Positions 11,026 through 21,007 of a stretch of DNA of 64,000 nt are shown in pieces. The stretch covers positions 62,366,217 to 62,430,216 of the forward strand of contig CM041298.1 of NCBI GenBank assembly GCA_023052935.1, written 5' to 3'. This DNA comes from Piezodorus guildinii (taxonomy: Eukaryota; Arthropoda; Insecta; Hemiptera; Pentatomidae). The notes beneath the pieces are model-generated. The model did no database searches, was not told the origin of the DNA, and saw only the letters and a list, made by a program, of their open reading frames with translations. Numbering within the stretch: the first letter of the stretch is position 1; each line of letters starts with the position of its first letter. The position numbers and the translations under genes are program-made.

Positions 11026-11685
11026 GAACGGTTTTTAGTATTATTCAGAGCATTTTTCCCTGAAGGCTTATAGGTGAAATACATTGCAATCAAGATTTCT
11101 ATAGATGGGGAAATGAAATTTTCGGTTATCTAGGAATAAAAAAATCTTTTCTGAAATGTTAGTGGTAATCTAAATGTATCATATACGGTGGAAATTGCAA
11201 GATTTTATAAAAGTTAACATGCGATAGAAGATGAAGAAAGAAAATAAACTTTATTTACATATTTACAAATTGACAAAATATTTATAAGTGATTTCGGATA
11301 AGACATCCTTACAATCAGCAATTTTTTTGGTTCATTTGGTAGTTATAATTTAATTAACTAATCTATAATATGAGGTAAAATTACATTGTGATTATATACG
11401 GCTGTAGGAAAAATTATACAAAAACCTACAAATAAAAAAGGATTACATAATTGATAATATAAAATTAGAAATTAAAACAAACTAGCTTAAGTTAGCAACA
11501 CATGCTTAGTTATTTTATGAGTGTAGCGTTTTAGAGATGTTTTATTATTGTTACCGATTTCCTTTATTAATGGATTTTCGGAGACTGGTGTTTTATTGAA
11601 GTATGGACAAAATGTTAATTGTTGGAAGCTGCAAGTCCTGGAGCATGGATGATATTTGCGATAGAAGAGATTGTACAAGTTAACA
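11026..11685. other. AT-rich DNA, nothing recognised
   Basis: The segment from about 11240 resembles a LINE 3'UTR in composition (aataaactttatttacatat), but no family link was found in the window. Confidence 0.3.
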
Positions 11686-11746
11686 GAATGTTGTAATATT
11701 GTGGAGAGTGAGATTAGGATTATTAAGTGTTGCCCTCGCACAGTAT
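11686..11746 (-). repeat. Dispersed repeat C, copy 1
   Basis: The reverse complement (atactgtgcgagggcaacac, then ctctccacaatattac) matches 21738-21806 in the opposite orientation. About 60 bp. Class unknown. Confidence 0.65.
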
Positions 11747-11954
11747 TATTATGTTTCCAACAAAACTGAATATAATTCTATAATTTTTTAAACTCTACTT
11801 TATTTAGTAGTTATTTAATTGATTCTTGCAACCTAAATGAAGGAAAATCGCTAGATTTTTTTTTCTAGATTAGAAAAACGTTTTGCTTTATTTTGGATTG
11901 TTTATTTGTTTTATCAAACACAATTTTCTTGATTCGACACAGCAAGCACATGCA

Positions 11955-11992
11955 TGATGCCTGAAAATGGCCTTAGAGGCTGAAACGTTGTA
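11955..11992 (+). other. Degenerate hammerhead-like motif
   Basis: CTGAAAA (11961-11967), a short TGGCC/GGCT stem, then GAAAC (11982-11986). It resembles the cores at 32894 and 58078, but the essential G of CUGANGA is A here. No flanking inverted arms were seen. Likely a remnant of a related element. Confidence 0.3.
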
Positions 11993-12094
11993 AGATGTAA
12001 AAGTAAATAAAAAATAAATCAATAAACTTTTTTTGTGAAACGGCTAAATGTATATCTTACAAATATTTATCCAGTAGAAAATGACAATGCTTTG

Positions 12095-12375
12095 ACCTAA
12101 GGCATCATCGCTATACATAACGCAAATTTTGTTAACCGTCTGTGCAGCGGGTTTTTCTTTCGGAATTAAAAAGTCGTTACATGACGAAAATGAATTTTTT
12201 TTTCTCTTTAATTTTGATCAAGCAAAATACCACTTTAAGATGAGGAATCTTGATTGAAACTGATTCATAAAACACCTTGACTAATATTATTCTTAAATAT
12301 GATTTTATAAACACGGATAGGATTAAATTGGAAAACTATATTAACTTATTTTACAACACAATACATTTAAGTTTT
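12095..12375 (+). repeat. Dispersed repeat B, copy 2
   Basis: Second copy of the repeat at 1285-1550, same orientation, differing by small indels (for example a T9 run near 12195). It ends about 95 bp before the J2 insertion. Confidence 0.6.
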
Positions 12376-12468
12376 CACTCCTAGAGCAAGATATTAAATT
12401 GCAGAATATCTAAGAAGTTCTGAAGTTGTGGGAACGAGGTATATAAAGGCAAGAAAATAGATTTCTTC

Positions 12469-12482
12469 ACTTTTATCATATC
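12469..12482. repeat. Left target duplication of J2 insertion
   Basis: ACTTTTATCATATC, repeated exactly at 19231-19244 straight after the J2 poly-A. It defines the outer insertion of the nest. Confidence 0.9.
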
Positions 12483-12484
12483 GA

Positions 12485-13185
12485 TATTCCTAATCATCCT
12501 GACACCTTTCTGGCAACATTTGCAGATGACACCGCCATCCTATCATCCAATTCCGATCCTGAAATAGCATCCTTAATCCTGCAAATACACCTTTGTCTTA
12601 TCGAGGACTGGTGTAATGATTGGCGTATTAAGGTCAATGAAAGCAAATGCACCCACGTCACCTTCACCCTTCGACGCAAATCCTGTCCAATGGTTCATTT
12701 CAATTCCATACCGCTTCCTTCCTCAGACACAGTCCGGTATCTTGGCTTACTACTAGACAAAAGATTGACTTAAACGAAAAGAACTCAACAGACGATTCGG
12801 ACAGTTATACAGACTACTAAACAGAAAATCTAAGCTTACAGTTGACAACAAATTATTACTTTACAAGACAATACTGAAACCAATGTGGACCTACGGACTT
12901 GAACTATGGGGGACAGCAAAACGTTCTAACATCAAACGCATTCAATCCTTTCAATCCAAAGTCCTCCGAAGAATAGTAAATGCTCCTTATTATGTCTCCA
13001 ACTATACCTTACACCACGACCTTAATGTTCCATTTATTTCAGACCTGATTCCATCTAAATTTTCCAAATTCCACCAGAATCTCATTCATCATCCTAATCC
13101 TCTAGCACAATCCCTATCCAGCTCCACTCATCCATACAACCCTCCTAGAAGGTTGAAACGGCAGTGGCCCCGAGACATATTGTAA
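12485..13185 (+). pseudogene. J2 reverse transcriptase C-terminal part, broken
   Basis: This encodes the end of a Jockey-clade ORF2. The first part carries the catalytic FADD box (about codon 14), the segments WCNDWRIKVNESK and VTFTLRRKS, and the YLGLLLDKRLT motif. A deletion of roughly 16 bp after KRLT (near 12770) shifts the frame. The rest reads LNRRFGQLYRLLNRKSKLTV, KPMWTYGLELWGTAKRSN and ends NPPRRLKRQWPRDIL. The upstream endonuclease and fingers are missing because of 5' truncation at insertion. It cannot make an active enzyme. Confidence 0.88.
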
Positions 13186-13539
13186 ACAAGATTCTCCTCT
13201 AATGTGCGGTGTGATTTTGGCTGTGGCGCCCTCACTTAGCTTCCGCTGGCTCTCACCAGTGATGCGGCTGAGAGGGAGGCGCTGGGATCCTTTAGACTCT
13301 GCTTGTCCTTCCACAAGTGGGGGGACCAGCCCCGTCTGGGGTTCCCGAGCTGAATGTAAATATTGTACATAAGTATGAATGTGACATGTTTTGTTTATTT
13401 ATTTGTTAACTTCATTTATTTGTATTTATTTTGTCTATAAATTTTGTTATTGTATACGTTTATTTATTTTGATTTTATTTTATGTAATTTGACTTTCCGT
13501 TTGTTTATATTGTAAATATTGTATGAATGAGATCCTGTA

Positions 13540-13553
13540 GCACTATTATAATT
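13540..13553. repeat. Left target duplication of I-like element
   Basis: GCACTATTATAATT, repeated exactly at 19163-19176. The last two T bases could instead belong to the poly-T tail, so the duplication is 12-14 bp. Confidence 0.9.
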
Positions 13554-13852
13554 TTTTTTTTTTTTTTTTTTTTTTTCCAAATGACCGTCAAGACTTGAAT
13601 CCAAATCCTATATGGTCAGTACTTGTTTGCTATAATTTAATAGAAACATAGGTTACGGAACCAAGTATAATAGAAAAAGATCAATAAATTAATTAAATAG
13701 AGTATAAAATAAGATTATGTAAATGAGACAGGAAGGTGACTCAAAATAACTAGAAGAAATGAAATAATATTAAAATTAAATTAAGCTCTGTGAAGTGCCT
13801 CATTTTAATTTTTTTTTTTAATTTTAATTTTTTTTTTTTATTTATTTTTTTT

Positions 13853-16800
13853 TTAGATTTTACATTGAGCGTTAATGAAAAATTTCTTGATGATCATGAA
13901 CTTTTCTTTGTCCAACTTATGTAAAAACATTGCTTCTGTTTCTGGGGGAACCACTACTTCCCTTTGCTTTCTATATTTTTTGCATTGAAATAGAATATGG
14001 CGCGGGTCTTCAGGGACTTTGCATGTTAGGCAATTGCCATCTTTTTCTATTTTCATCAAACTGAGAAATTTTTTTGTGCAGCCATGGTTAGTCCGTAGTC
14101 TTACTAATTGTGAAATTTCTTTTCTATCAAGTTGTCGGTTATTGGAGAACCATGGTATAAGGCTAATGGTTGGCTGGGTTTGATAGTAATCTTTGCCTTT
14201 AAATTGTGACTCCCAGTCATATTTCTCCTGCCATTCCTGGACTGCTTCTTTCTGTAGACATTTTAAAAGGTCTTGGAGAGGTACTTTGGCATTTTCTATC
14301 GTAATTTGTTTTTCCCCGGCGGCTCTATCTGCCGCTTCATTTCCTGACAGTCCTATATGACTTGGTATCCATTGGAAGCTATAACTGTTGCTGCCGGTTT
14401 GTATATTCCGGATAATGTCTAGAGCTATATAGGTTGTTAATTTGTTTTTATAAACATTTTCCAATAGTTTGCACGAGGATGCCGAGTCTGTGAATATGAC
14501 TATATTGGTGTTAGAGTATTCACGTTGACTGTAACAAACTGCTTTGAGAATGGCATACAGTTCAGCACTAAGAATACTGAATTTCGAAGGTAGAGCAACC
14601 GAAATTGTGTAATCCTTGACTGTATCAATAACAGCTATTGCAGTTTGGTGGGAGGATTTGGAGGCATCCGTGAAGATATGAACATGGTTTGGGTAATCGT
14701 GTACTATTGTGTTTAAAGCCAATTGTTTCAATACGGTTGGGTTATATGACGATTTCCTTCCGTGTGTGGTAGGTAATTTAGGATTGCTATTGATTTGCAG
14801 CATTTTAATCGGAAGCGGCGTATTGCAATCTAAGGGACGTTTAGCTGTTTTTGTTGCCTGAAGTAGGTGTTGCATTTCTGTAATCAGACTTTTCATGTGG
14901 GGGCAATAAATGTTATTAGAGGTTATTGCTTTTCTTACTGGGGGCCTTTGATCGGAAAAACTTTTTATGATGTACTTCTTGGTAAGCCAGGCTCTCCTCA
15001 AGGGTAGCGGCATCTCTCCTGCTTCATTCAGCAGTGCATTTAACGGAGTAGTTTTAAATGCCCCAATGCATATTTTTATTGCACAATTCTGAACAGTATT
15101 TAATTTTTTAATAAGAGGAGATTTCGTTTCGTTGTAAATCAAGCAGCAGTAGTCAAAAATGGATCGGACAATAGATTTATAAAGCATGAGCATATTATGG
15201 GGGTGGGAACCCCAGTAAACCCCTGCTAAGAGTTTTAATAAATCGACATTTTTTTGAGCTTGATTCTTTATATTCGTCAAGTGCGTTTTGAAATGAAGCT
15301 TACGATCAAAAGTCATTCCCAGGAATTTTATTTGTTCTTGCGCAACGAGGTTATAGTTAGGAGTGATGATGTTAAAGCTTGTTAAGTCGAATTTTCGTTT
15401 TCTTGTAAATGGTATCAATTTGCTTTTTCTAGGATTGATTTCTAATCCGATTTTTTTGAACCCTTCCATTAAGCTTTCATAAGCACTTTTTAGTAGCTGT
15501 ATTCCTTTCTCTGGGGTTTCTACTATGGCGAAAATAAGGAAATCGTCTGCAAATTGTATGATTTCGCAGTCATCTGGTGGGTTATTAGTGATGTGCTCAG
15601 TGTATAAATTAAATAGTATGGGACTGAGGACGTCTCCTTGGGGTAAACCATTATATGAATCAAATGTCACTGGGCCTTCATCGGTTTGAATCAGGTAGGT
15701 GCGCACTGAAAGGTAACTAGATATCCAGTTGGTTATGAGTGATGTAACACCATGTTCTTTCAATTTGTCTATGAGTATTGCCGGTTTGACATTGTCGTAT
15801 GCTCTTTCTACGTCTATTGTTACTGCAAGTAGAATCTTTTTTTGGTTGAAGGCTTTGTAGATGTTGTTTGTTAAGTACCAAATTGAGTCAGTAGTGGATC
15901 TATTTTTGCGAAAACCAAAACAGTATGGGCTAAGTATTTCTTTTTGTTCTAGAAACCATTCTAACCTGTGTTTGACTATCAGGTTGAAAACTTTGGCTAG
16001 ACAAGGTATTAGTGCTATGGGTCTGTAAGATGATATAAGGGAAGGATCCTTACCTGGTTTAGAAATTGGTACAATCTGAATTATTCTCCATTCATTCGGG
16101 ACTTGGGACTTGTACCATACTTGGTTTAAAGTCTTTATTAATTGGTCTTTCCAGAGCGGTGGTAGGAGCTGAATCATGGTATAGTTGATTTCGTCTACAC
16201 CTGGGGCAGTACCTTTCTTTCCTTTCAATACTGCTTCTAGTTCAGTCAATTGTAGAGGCATAGTCAGAGGATCATTGTTGCTACATGAGATGGGTTGTTC
16301 AAAAGAAACTCTATGTCTTGGTTCAAATATGTTGCAGAACTGTTGGAGGAACATTACAGCAGTTTCTAACTTTGAGGATACTACGTTTTCTTTTTTGGCT
16401 GATTTTCCTTTTAATGCTGTTACTTTGTTCCACATGTTGCTAATATGCTGGGGATTTATGGTTTCAACGTACTTTTTCCACGATTCTTTTTTTGCTTTCT
16501 TAATTAGAGTTTTCATTTTATTTATTTTTTTCCGCATTAGATTGTAGTTTTCGACGGTCATATTGTGTTTATAATCCTTTATGGCTCGTAATTTTTCATT
16601 GTTAGCGATGCTTAACGCGTTATTCCACCAACTTTTTGGATGAAAATTCGGTTTATAGAGATTCTTTGTTCGTGGGATAGCAGATTCTCCAGCTTGGTTA
16701 AGTAGATTGCATATACTGGTAACTGAAAGATTTTTTTCGCGGTTGTTACCCCATAATTGGTTTAAGGTAGCTATATAGAGATCTTTATCCATTTTCTTAA

Positions 16801-17536
16801 AATTTCTTCTAGCGTAAAATTTCCTTCGGTCAATGATAGCATCACTCAATTCTATTATGATTTGAAAATGGTCACTGCCAAGGTTTTCGGAAGATACGAT
16901 CCATGATAATTTATGACCTATATCAGGTGTTGAGAAGGTGAGGTCTAGTATAGATGGTTTTACTCTTGGTGTGGTGATTCTCGTCGAAACGTCAGGTTTG
17001 TTCAATAGTAGGAAGGAAGACTGTAGCAATTCATGAATCAGAACATCTCCTCTTTGTGAATCCGTTTCATTAACCCCAAAGTATGACGAGTGAGCATTAA
17101 AATCTCCTCCAATGATAATGCCGCATTCCGGAAAACTTTCAGAAATAGAGAATAAATTTTTAAAATTTGAGGAACTAGGCTTGCTGCTAGGAGAGATATA
17201 AACCGAAATTAAAATTAATTGTGGTTTTATATTCGTAATTTTAATGCCTAGCGCTTCGATTGGACCGATATTTCGAAGTTCAACTTTTTCAAATTTAAAA
17301 TTACTGTGAAGAAATATTCCAACGCCACCATATCGATCTCTCCTATTTTTTTGTAATATATAATAATTTTTGGCCTTATATTCTCTATTTCGATTAAACC
17401 AGGTTTCTTGAAGTAAAGCTACATGTACTTTGTGAACGTTTAATTGGTTAATGAGTTCTTGAAATTTATTATTTACGCTACGACAATTATGTTGTAAGAT
17501 TTTAAGATTAAAACAATGTAAATTATTTAGATCCAT
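13853..17536 (-). CDS. I-like ORF2: endonuclease, reverse transcriptase, RNase H
   Basis: A 1227-residue polyprotein that nicks target DNA and copies the element RNA by target-primed reverse transcription. Order of domains: APE-type endonuclease (residues about 1-230; LQHNCRSVNNK, QETWF, GGDFNAH near 143, GSDHF near 225); RT (about 430-740; SSYRPIALIPCLAKVF, TIDVERAYDNV, GLPQGDVLSPILFNLY, FADD near 660, FLGMTFD); RNase H (about 948-1075; FTDAS, SAELYAILKA, FTDSAS, WIPSHIGLSGNEAADRAA, giving the D-E-D-D set); and a C-terminal CCHC-like finger (CLTC...H....C near 1167). All catalytic boxes are present and no stop or frameshift interrupts it. The start ATG is the first in frame, 132 bp after the ORF1 stop. 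Length is normal for the family. Confidence 0.95.
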   Translation of the reverse strand: MDLNNLHCFNLKILQHNCRSVNNKFQELINQLNVHKVHVALLQETWFNRNREYKAKNYYILQKNRRDRYGGVGIFLHSNFKFEKVELRNIGPIEALGIKITNIKPQLILISVYISPSSKPSSSNFKNLFSISESFPECGIIIGGDFNAHSSYFGVNETDSQRGDVLIHELLQSSFLLLNKPDVSTRITTPRVKPSILDLTFSTPDIGHKLSWIVSSENLGSDHFQIIIELSDAIIDRRKFYARRNFKKMDKDLYIATLNQLWGNNREKNLSVTSICNLLNQAGESAIPRTKNLYKPNFHPKSWWNNALSIANNEKLRAIKDYKHNMTVENYNLMRKKINKMKTLIKKAKKESWKKYVETINPQHISNMWNKVTALKGKSAKKENVVSSKLETAVMFLQQFCNIFEPRHRVSFEQPISCSNNDPLTMPLQLTELEAVLKGKKGTAPGVDEINYTMIQLLPPLWKDQLIKTLNQVWYKSQVPNEWRIIQIVPISKPGKDPSLISSYRPIALIPCLAKVFNLIVKHRLEWFLEQKEILSPYCFGFRKNRSTTDSIWYLTNNIYKAFNQKKILLAVTIDVERAYDNVKPAILIDKLKEHGVTSLITNWISSYLSVRTYLIQTDEGPVTFDSYNGLPQGDVLSPILFNLYTEHITNNPPDDCEIIQFADDFLIFAIVETPEKGIQLLKSAYESLMEGFKKIGLEINPRKSKLIPFTRKRKFDLTSFNIITPNYNLVAQEQIKFLGMTFDRKLHFKTHLTNIKNQAQKNVDLLKLLAGVYWGSHPHNMLMLYKSIVRSIFDYCCLIYNETKSPLIKKLNTVQNCAIKICIGAFKTTPLNALLNEAGEMPLPLRRAWLTKKYIIKSFSDQRPPVRKAITSNNIYCPHMKSLITEMQHLLQATKTAKRPLDCNTPLPIKMLQINSNPKLPTTHGRKSSYNPTVLKQLALNTIVHDYPNHVHIFTDASKSSHQTAIAVIDTVKDYTISVALPSKFSILSAELYAILKAVCYSQREYSNTNIVIFTDSASSCKLLENVYKNKLTTYIALDIIRNIQTGSNSYSFQWIPSHIGLSGNEAADRAAGEKQITIENAKVPLQDLLKCLQKEAVQEWQEKYDWESQFKGKDYYQTQPTISLIPWFSNNRQLDRKEISQLVRLRTNHGCTKKFLSLMKIEKDGNCLTCKVPEDPRHILFQCKKYRKQREVVVPPETEAMFLHKLDKEKFMIIKKFFINAQCKI

Positions 17537-17668
17537 TGAATAGAAAAATGAGATTAATAATAGAAAGTAAATATAAATATAATATAAATACTAGAAAGAT
17601 AATAGAAAGTAAATATAAAAATAATATAATATAATAGAAAGATAAATTCCAAAAAGTATTGTATCAGA

Positions 17669-18940
17669 TTAATCCGTGGCCATGTTATTATTTTCAGGTT
17701 TATTGTTTATAGTAATATTGGAAATGATTTCTTGGTTTTCATGAACGAAATTGTAAAAAGTTTGACCAATGATATTCACCGTATCTTTTTCATTATCTAT
17801 TGACTTAATTTTGTTAATAAGCGCATTTAACATATTCACATATTTAGAGTCGCTTGTCGATTTGTGAGGATTTTCATGTATGTAAGCTTTTTTAGTTTGA
17901 TTATTCTCGTGTTGTAAGTCCGTAGAGTGAAATGTGTCGTTTGTAAATTCGGTTTTTCGTTTTTTCTCATTGTGCGTTTGTGGCCTGGCTTGATAGAACT
18001 TTTTCCTGGGATTTCTATAATTCAAGATATTGAATTCGTTTGTATTATCATCGATTTCAGGAAAATCTAAAAGAGAAAATCGATTGTTTGTATAAGTAGG
18101 GAAGAGTTCAGAGGCCTGTTTATAGCTTAATGGTTTTTCCGCCATTATTTGTTTAATTTTTTCTTGCCTTTTCTTTTCTGAACAATTTATGTCATTTGTT
18201 TTATGGGATAATTTACAATGAACACATTTTATTTGGTTGGTGCAGTCACTATTAGTGTGCTCGTAATCGCCACAATTTTGACACCTTTGTTTACCTCGGC
18301 ATTTTTCCTTGAGGTGTCCATAACGGAGACACTTTTCACAGAATCTCGGTTTAGAAATATAAGGCACGACTTTTCGAAGAGCTAAATATAAAGCAACGCT
18401 GTCAGGAAGTTTCTGGGAGTGAAAAGTAATTTGAATGGTTCCGGTTGGCATCTTATTTATTTCCCCGGAATCATTTTTTATAGTTCTATTAAATCGTCTA
18501 ACCTTTAAAACTTTTTCATTCGAATTAAGATTTTTTAAAATTTCATCTTCGGTTATAGAAGTGTGAACATCTCTTATTATTCCGAACTTTAATACGTATT
18601 GTAAAGGTATAAATGCTTTGAGGTTATTGCTAGTGATAAAAGGATTTTCTAGGAACCGGTTGGCGATGTCATACGTTCGAAAGTCGATTTCAATTTGATT
18701 TTTGTTTTTTCTTTTGACACTGTTTACCTGAGTGTTACTTAAGCCTAAGAATTTCCCTAATTTCATATCATGGAAAAAAATTGGATTAGTGTCGTCTTTT
18801 TTTTCAACAATCACTATGTATGGTCCTTTGAAATAATGTAAATATTTTATATTTTGAAAAATTAAAGAGTTATTATGATTAAATTCGTTGGTAGCTGTAA
18901 TAGGAGGTGGTTTGTCCCCCCCATCACTATCGGGCCCCAT
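17669..18940 (-). CDS. I-like ORF1: Gag-like nucleic-acid-binding protein
   Basis: A 423-residue protein upstream of ORF2 in the same element. It binds element RNA and forms the RNP particle. Three zinc knuckles lie near residues 200-255: CEKCLRYGHLKEKC and CQNCGDYEHTNSDC (both CX2CX4HX4C), then a looser third, CVHCKLSHKTNDINC (CX2CX3HX6C). The region before them (about 30-180) is the RRM-like/Gag core expected in I and Jockey ORF1, with no motif I can assert. The C-terminal part is polar and Asn/Lys-rich (RNPRKKFYQARPQTHNEKKR). It is uninterrupted. The ATG at 18940 follows a 5'UTR of about 220 bp, and no longer in-frame start is visible. Confidence 0.92.
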   Translation of the reverse strand: MGPDSDGGDKPPPITATNEFNHNNSLIFQNIKYLHYFKGPYIVIVEKKDDTNPIFFHDMKLGKFLGLSNTQVNSVKRKNKNQIEIDFRTYDIANRFLENPFITSNNLKAFIPLQYVLKFGIIRDVHTSITEDEILKNLNSNEKVLKVRRFNRTIKNDSGEINKMPTGTIQITFHSQKLPDSVALYLALRKVVPYISKPRFCEKCLRYGHLKEKCRGKQRCQNCGDYEHTNSDCTNQIKCVHCKLSHKTNDINCSEKKRQEKIKQIMAEKPLSYKQASELFPTYTNNRFSLLDFPEIDDNTNEFNILNYRNPRKKFYQARPQTHNEKKRKTEFTNDTFHSTDLQHENNQTKKAYIHENPHKSTSDSKYVNMLNALINKIKSIDNEKDTVNIIGQTFYNFVHENQEIISNITINNKPENNNMATD

Positions 18941-19162
18941 AGTGGGACCTTACTACTGGTTATTGTCAATTATTCAACTTATCGAATAATTTCCGTTTAA
19001 TTAAGTAATATATAATCAAACAGAGCCAATATGTGGAGTGAAATTTTTAGTTAGTAACAAAGAAAAGTAAAAGTAAATATAAAGTAAGGTTCTTATCTGA
19101 CAAAGTACTGCTAATCCCTCGGAGCGGAGCTGTCCTCTCTCTAGGATTACTCAGAGCAAACT

Positions 19163-19176
19163 GCACTATTATAATT
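19163..19176. repeat. Right target duplication of I-like element
   Basis: Exact repeat of 13540-13553. Beyond it the J2 3'UTR resumes (attgtctattatgacaaatt). Confidence 0.9.
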
Positions 19177-19230
19177 GTCTATTATGACAAATTGTAATAT
19201 ATACGAATAAAAAAAATAAAAAAAAAAAAA

Positions 19231-19244
19231 ACTTTTATCATATC
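19231..19244. repeat. Right target duplication of J2 insertion
   Basis: Exact repeat of 12469-12482, right after the J2 A-rich tail. Confidence 0.9.
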
Positions 19245-19697
19245 AAGAAAATTGAGTTATGAGTTTCTGATTTTTTTTTTAATTTCTCTACATTGTTTTC
19301 CTTAATTGTGACTTTTTTCTATTAGTTATTTTTTTTATTTCAATTTTTATTTGCTTATCTCATTTCATTACACTCTTCCATAGTTTATTATTTAATTTTA
19401 TTGGATTAAAGCTTTCTTTAAATATATTGAACACTTCATTTTTAATGAATTTTATGAATAGCTTATCTATAAGTCTTATGTTTCTATAAATGTAGTTTTT
19501 TGCTGTGTCAATTATTAGTGCTTTTGGGTACTATCAGTTGATGTTAAGTATACTTTTACTACTCGTTTCTTATTTTCTCGATTTATTATTTATTTTATTA
19601 TCTTTAAAAATTATTTCTATGTCAAGATATGCTTGTTTGTTAATTTTTCTTTAGAAAAATACAATTCTATCTAAACAAAGGATTACTATATGTATAT
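19245..19697. other. AT-rich DNA, nothing recognised
   Basis: T-rich host DNA without ORF motifs or shared repeats. Confidence 0.4.
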
Positions 19698-19933
19698 ATC
19701 AATTTATTTTTTTTTTTTTTTTATCAAGGGAAAAAGACCCAGAGGAAGGCCGCGCATCTCCTGGGAGGATAGTGTAAAGGAAGCATGCAGGAAACGAGGA
19801 ATAAATTGGGACAGGAGAGCAGAGTTGGTACAGGAGAGAGACAACTGGACCAGGCTCTATATGCAGGACCCTCACACCGAACAGCGGTAGAAGGGGGAAT
19901 GATTATGATGATGATGATGATCAATTTATTTTT
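19698..19933 (+). mobile_element. 208-bp RTE-like stub with 14-bp target duplication
   Basis: ATCAATTTATTTTT occurs at 19698-19711 and 19920-19933. Between them lies a 5'-truncated LINE end, coding GKRPRGRPRISWEDSVKEAC, then KRGINWDRRAELVQERDNWT and a stop. It closes with a (ATG)n tail, the microsatellite tail expected for RTE-clade LINEs. The peptide is open because the copy is so short; it has no catalytic domain. Confidence 0.88.
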
Positions 19934-19954
19934 AATTTCATGTACCTATATACA

Positions 19955-20005
19955 ATATATATAGTAACGAAAGTATTGCGATCGTGAACGATTTTGATAG
20001 TAGGG
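19955..20005 (-). mobile_element. HEL 3'-end fragment
   Basis: About 45 bp: tatatatagtaacgaaagta then ttgcgatcgtgaacgatttt, as in the HEL 3' terminus. The rest is absent. Confidence 0.6.
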
Positions 20006-20689
20006 TTTATTAGAAAAATATAAATAAAAAGAAGAGAAAGTTAAAATTAATAATTATATTCATAATTATATTTTCTCTAATATAATAATAATTTAGATTA
20101 GTTTATTTTAATTTATCTTTATCACCAGTCAGACCCATTTAATAGAGTTCAATATGAAGCTTGGAGCTGTAATATTTTCAGTAATAATATATTAAATTAT
20201 ATTACAGTTTTTATTTATATTCACTGATAAAAAAAAAAAAAAAAACAATAAACGATAATAGCAGAGAATGTCTCGGTCTCTATGTACTTATGAAATATAT
20301 TATTTAATAAAATAATGAAAGTTTCGATAGAGGAGAAGAAAAATATAAAGAAGGATTAGTTTTATCGTTGAGGTAGAGAGGTTTGAGACTATCACTAAGA
20401 CACAGTAGACAGCATTAGACTCTTTAGGATGCGGTGGCACGTAGGAGGGCCTGACAACAGTACATATTTACACCACTGATACCGCGCTATATACTCCGCC
20501 TCTAACGCCTTCTTCTGATTAGAATCCAACTTATGCTAAAGGCTTCTAAAGATTCTGTAAGGAATAAAGGTCTAAAATACACTAAATCAGATGCAACAAT
20601 AATAATAACGAATTCATAAAGAGTTTATCGCATCGGGATTATGAGTTCATACTATTGAAAAGTCCACTAAGCAAGATAATATGATGTTT
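20006..20689. other. AT-rich DNA, nothing recognised
   Basis: A less AT-rich block at about 20370-20540 (gatgcggtggcacgtaggag, ataccgcgctatatactccg) has no motif-bearing frame. Confidence 0.35.
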
Positions 20690-20830
20690 ACTTTATAACG
20701 TTTGTTCATTGTTATTTCAAATCAACAGAAGCTAGAAACATAAATCGGTAAAAAAAACAAAAAATTGGGTACACTTTATTTGTTTGTTATGTTAAACGGT
20801 TCAAATTTGATTCATTCTTTTTTACAATTG
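20690..20830 (+). repeat. Dispersed repeat E, partial
   Basis: Weak similarity to 50110-50250: tttataacgtttgttc, tttatttgtttg.tat.tta, aaatttgatt. Spacing is kept but identity is low. Confidence 0.4.
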
Positions 20831-20928
20831 TATACCTCAAATAAAGTTTATAAGCTTTATACATTCTAAACGTTTAACTCAGTTTGCCTGGGAGTCCCAT
20901 TTAGTTTACATTGGAACATATCTTTTCA

Positions 20929-20999
20929 TAAAAAAAAAAAATTAAAAACAAACAAAAAAAAAACTTTTCCTCTACAATCCCCCCCCCCAAAAAAAACCC
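20929..20999. repeat. Low-complexity A-rich/C-run tract
   Basis: A runs with a C10 run at about 20980-20989. Simple sequence. Confidence 0.8.
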
Positions 21000-21007
21000 T
21001 GTAATTC

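Larger units (their letters stand above)
13554..19162 (-). mobile_element. Complete I-like non-LTR retrotransposon
   Basis: A 5.6-kb element on the minus strand, bounded by 14-bp duplications. Its poly-A tail is the T run at 13554-13576. The 3'UTR is 13577-13852, ORF2 13853-17536, a spacer of 132 bp follows, ORF1 is 17669-18940, and the 5'UTR of about 220 bp ends at 19162. Both ORFs are uninterrupted. It sits in the 3'UTR of an older J2 copy. RNase H downstream of RT, an APE-type endonuclease and a CCHC Gag place it in the I group (I/Nimb/Loa relatives); the exact clade needs a tree. The full 5' end and open ORFs suggest a recent insertion. Confidence 0.93.
12483..19230 (+). mobile_element. 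J2 Jockey copy, 5' truncated, split by an I-like element
   Basis: The J2 sequence lies in 12483-13553 and 19177-19230, bounded by identical 14-bp target duplications (12469-12482, 19231-19244). It begins inside RT at DIPNHPDTFLATFADDTAIL and runs through the RT C-terminus to the 3'UTR and an A-rich tail (19208-19230). The 3'UTR is interrupted by the I-like element at 13554-19162. Joining the two sides restores a 3'UTR collinear with the uninterrupted J2 copy at 6503-6927, which confirms the nesting independently of the duplications. Confidence 0.92.

Noticed and set aside
16185..16547. 120-codon plus-strand frame
   Set aside because: Shadow frame of the I-like ORF2 on the minus strand.
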